The notes under the pieces were generated by a model. The model was not told where the DNA came from, ran no database searches, and saw nothing but the letters and a program-made list of their open reading frames with translations. Below, piece after piece: positions 4,916-6,322 of a stretch of DNA of 6,322 nt (position 1 is the stretch's first letter; each line of letters starts with the position of its first letter). Origin of the DNA: an uncultured Oscillospiraceae bacterium (GTDB lineage: Bacteria; Bacillota_A; Clostridia; Oscillospirales; Oscillospiraceae); the NCBI GenBank assembly GCA_910579155.1, contig CAJTTS010000151.1:1-6322 (forward strand), written 5' to 3'. The translations under genes were made by a program, and so were the position numbers.

Positions 4916-5602
4916 TCAGCTCTCCCAGGGGTCCTTTTTGGGGAGGGTCGCACCCTTGTCCCGCGCCTCCCTCCGGTCCGGCGATCCCGGCCGCTTCCAC
5001 AGCCTCAGCCGGGACGCCTGGTCCGGCAGGAAGCCCAGGCGGTGGAGGGTGGGCAGCAGTGCGGCCAGCAGCGCGGCCAGCATCACGGTCTGTATGGGCA
5101 GCATGATGGCGTTTTTCACGGCGCTCTGGGCCGCGATCAGTCCATAGCCCTTGCCGCCGGAGTACCACAGATAGGTGCCCAGACCGCCGATGAACACGTT
5201 TTGCAGGTTGGTGACCAGTTTGGCCAGGAACACCCGGAGCACCGTCACCTCCGCCCGGTAGAGGAACAGGGCGTAGGTGAACACCCCCAGCATGGTGGTG
5301 AGGATGTAAAAGGGGTTGTACCCGCCCTGGGGGCCGCCGGGGCTCATGAAATAGCCCACCGTGTCCTCCACGAAGCCGAACAGCAGGGCGTTTACCGGCC
5401 CCCCCACCAGGGCGCACAGCGCCCTTGCCAGAAAGCCCCAGCTCACCGAGATGTTGTTCACCACCGGCACCGAGCGCAGGTAGCCCAGGGCCACGCAGGC
5501 CGCCACCATCAGGGCGGAGAACACCAGGGTGCGCAGTTTTTTCGCGTCCCGCAGGGCGCACTGCCAGTAGGCGCGGGAAAAGGGCGTTTTGAAGATCTCC
5601 AT
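4916..5602 (-). CDS. folT: Folate-family ECF transporter S component (FolT-like)
   Basis: A 228-aa integral membrane protein, the probable substrate-binding subunit of an energy-coupling-factor folate importer. It would need EcfT and two EcfA ATPases encoded elsewhere. ATG 5602 is preceded by a perfect AAAGGAGG 8 bases upstream. The N-terminal FKTPFSRAYW and ALRDAKKLRTLVFSALMVA (residues 16-34) is the usual S-component opening, with the small-residue helix that contacts EcfT. Further hydrophobic helices lie at about 53-70, 97-115, 121-145 and 165-188. GFVEDTVGYFMSPGGPQGGYNPFYI at 76-100 matches the acidic-plus-PxGP loop that I associate with the FolT family. The basic tail after residue 195 is hydrophilic and probably cytosolic. 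The THF riboswitch just upstream independently supports folate as substrate. Confidence 0.88.
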   Translation of the reverse strand: MEIFKTPFSRAYWQCALRDAKKLRTLVFSALMVAACVALGYLRSVPVVNNISVSWGFLARALCALVGGPVNALLFGFVEDTVGYFMSPGGPQGGYNPFYILTTMLGVFTYALFLYRAEVTVLRVFLAKLVTNLQNVFIGGLGTYLWYSGGKGYGLIAAQSAVKNAIMLPIQTVMLAALLAALLPTLHRLGFLPDQASRLRLWKRPGSPDRREARDKGATLPKKDPWES

Positions 5603-5609
5603 GAAAAAA

Positions 5610-5691
5610 GCCTCCTTTGTTTTTTCGGCAGCACCCAAACCGGGTATGCCGCACAAAGGAAGCCGTCAAGGCGCGATCCTGCTATGCGGCA
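5610..5691 (-). promoter_or_regulatory. Expression platform of the THF riboswitch (SD-sequestering hairpin)
   Basis: Minus-strand GCTTCCTTTGT (5663-5653) pairs over 11 bp, with one G-U, to ACAAAGGAGGC (5620-5610), burying the folT ribosome site. An inner GCGGCA/TGCCG-type stem stacks on it. The 7-base TGCCGCA at 5691-5685, which includes part of the aptamer P1 strand, is perfectly complementary to TGCGGCA at 5653-5647 in the left arm of this hairpin. So P1 formation and hairpin disruption compete for the same bases. Ligand-bound P1 would leave the hairpin free to close and turn translation off. Confidence 0.7.
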
Positions 5692-5804
5692 GCGGGATGC
5701 GGAGCGCGCACTGCAAGCAAGCTGCTTTTCGTCCGGCGGACAACTCCCCGTCCCGCCGGCACTGCGGGGGCAAAAGCCCCCTGCACACGCGCTCCTACTC
5801 TGCC
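5688..5804 (-). ncRNA. THF (tetrahydrofolate) riboswitch aptamer
   Basis: The minus strand shows the folE/folT-type aptamer: P1 GGCAG/CTGCC at the ends, the conserved AGAGTAG after the 5' P1 strand, P2 GGAGCGCG/CGCGCTCC, P3 CCGGCGG/CCGCCGG with the conserved loop GACGGGGAGTTGTC, then ACGAA, and GCATCC before the 3' P1 strand. These conserved pieces are those of the class I THF riboswitch as I recall it. An additional hairpin (GGGGGC-TTTT-GCCCCC, 5781-5766) sits between P2 and P3 and explains the slightly larger size of 117 nt. It senses reduced folates and normally lowers expression of folate uptake or synthesis genes. Its position, about 2 bases after the predicted transcription start and 85 bases before folT, fits exactly. 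Confidence 0.88.
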
Positions 5805-5812
5805 TTGGGGAT

Positions 5813-5841
5813 AGTATACCCCATGACGGCGGAGATCGCAA
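5813..5841 (-). promoter_or_regulatory. Promoter of the folT transcript
   Basis: TTGCGA (5841-5836), a 17-bp spacer and TATACT (5818-5813) on the minus strand give a reasonable sigma-70 promoter. The start would fall near 5806, directly before the riboswitch P1 strand at 5804. The -10 box is flanked by GGGG and CCCC. Confidence 0.7.
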
Positions 5842-5928
5842 GAGGGGATCTGCCAAACCTGCCAAGAGTTGTCAAGACCTAAAAGTATAAAAAGCTGAAG
5901 AAGTTGATTCCACGAAAATGGGCATAGC

Positions 5929-5955
5929 AAAGAAAGCCGTCGAGTTCCGGCGGCT
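5929..5955 (-). terminator. Probable terminator after the IS110 transposase
   Basis: Minus-strand AGCCG/CGGCT (5955-5951 with 5939-5935), with two more inner pairs after one mismatch, is followed by TTCTTTGC. It is a modest hairpin 37 bases after the transposase stop codon. A smaller CATCGT/ACGATG hairpin lies between them. Confidence 0.45.
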
Positions 5956-5991
5956 GTAGAATTGGAATGAAAATCATCGTTTACGATGGAG

Positions 5992-6322
5992 TTACAGCTT
6001 CTCTAAATAAGCCATGACAGTGCCATAGTAGATTCTCAGGAACTTGTTCGCCGCAGCAGTCATGTAGACGTAGTAGTGCTTGCCCTCCTGCCTTTTACGA
6101 TCGAGGAACTGAAATACAGGATCATCAGCGGGTGCGTGCTGGATGATGGTGGACATGACTTGAAAAAGCGTTTTACGCAGTCTGGGAGAGCCACGCTTGG
6201 AAATGTGCCTGTTCTTCGATTCAAACGTACCGGACTGGCAAGGTGGCGCGTCCACACCGGCAAAGGCCACTAGAGTCTGTTTTAAAACCTTGGTATTGTA
6301 TACAAAGTGCTGAGATGATAAA
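5992..6322 (-). CDS. IS110-family transposase, C-terminal part (5' end beyond the window)
   Basis: The frame is open from the right edge of the window to a TAA at 5992, giving 109 visible residues. VAFAGVDAPPCQSGTF followed by RHISKRGSPRLRKTLF is the signature of the C-terminal Transposase_20 domain of IS110 recombinases, which carries the conserved serine used for strand cleavage (SG in QSGTF is my candidate). The tail FLDRKRQEGKHYYVYMTAAANKFLRIYYG is the usual end. An apparent GTG start at 6270 is internal: the frame continues upstream (FVYNTKVLKQTL) and the family needs about 300-400 residues. The N-terminal RuvC-like catalytic domain is not in view, so activity cannot be judged. The stop is at the normal place. 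Confidence 0.88.
   Translation of the reverse strand, partial: LSSQHFVYNTKVLKQTLVAFAGVDAPPCQSGTFESKNRHISKRGSPRLRKTLFQVMSTIIQHAPADDPVFQFLDRKRQEGKHYYVYMTAAANKFLRIYYGTVMAYLEKL

Larger units (their letters stand above)
5880..6322 (-). mobile_element. IS110-family insertion sequence, 3' end (left boundary uncertain)
   Basis: The transposase 3' part plus roughly 110 bp of more AT-rich non-coding DNA. The right half of the element lies outside the window. The exact end cannot be placed: IS110 elements usually lack clear terminal inverted repeats and target duplications. The base composition changes from AT-rich to GC-rich near 5880, just upstream of the folT promoter, which is why I put the boundary there. 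Confidence 0.5.

Noticed and set aside
4855..4953. N-terminal extension of the symporter by 33 residues
   Set aside because: It overlaps the end of folT, has no membrane or family character, and the ATG at 4854 has a good ribosome site.
5870..5875. Perfect TTGACA on the minus strand beside the IS110 flank
   Set aside because: No acceptable -10 box lies 15-19 bases downstream, so it is not called a promoter.
4841..5890. 349-codon open frame on the plus strand across folT and the riboswitch
   Set aside because: It reads through structured RNA on the other strand and a promoter, and has no domain. It is a shadow.
1..6322. CRISPR array or tandem repeat arrays
   Set aside because: No regularly spaced direct repeats of 20-40 bp were seen anywhere in the window.

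Overview
The window looks like GC-rich chromosomal DNA of a gut-type clostridium, probably Oscillospiraceae (Flavonifractor/Oscillibacter-like). The reasons are strong AGGAGG-type ribosome sites, a tetrahydrofolate (THF) riboswitch in front of a folate-family ECF S component, an AgcS symporter, and mobile-element genes (ArdA-like, LPD28-like) typical of conjugative elements in that family. The taxon is inferred from gene content and style, not from a marker gene. Every protein gene I accept is on the minus strand, so the window reads from right to left.

Layout, right to left. 6322-5880: the C-terminal end of an IS110-family transposase, cut by the window edge, with its short 3' flank and a probable terminator. 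5841-4916: a promoter, a THF riboswitch with a legible Shine-Dalgarno (SD)-sequestering platform, and a FolT-like substrate-binding subunit. 4895-3451: a hairpin followed by a U-run that covers the ribosome site and start codon of the next gene, an AgcS-type amino-acid:cation symporter. 3454-3279: a consensus promoter whose -35 box overlaps the symporter stop codon, then an intact tRNA-Ser(GGA). 3278-2640: about 640 bp without an accepted protein gene, packed with tRNA debris. It holds a large stem-loop repeat, a plus-strand tRNA 3' remnant, a 13-bp perfect palindrome, a 5'-truncated tRNA-Ala(CGC) with its terminator, a diverged copy of the repeat, and another intrinsic terminator. 2639-1: an accessory gene chain made of a 31-aa leader ORF, two acidic ArdA-like proteins with overlapping start and stop codons, and a truncated LPD28-like protein.

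Function. The right half is housekeeping: folate uptake under THF control, possibly co-transcribed with an amino-acid symporter that may carry glycine, alanine or serine, which would tie in with one-carbon metabolism. The left half is the edge of an integrated conjugative or related element, probably carrying anti-restriction or other DNA-mimic proteins. The tRNA-rich segment between them looks like an integration hotspot with scars of more than one event. The most unusual points are the ArdA-like fold apparently repeated four times across two coupled genes, the terminator sitting directly before that chain with no room for a promoter after it, and the terminator-like hairpin that contains the symporter start codon.
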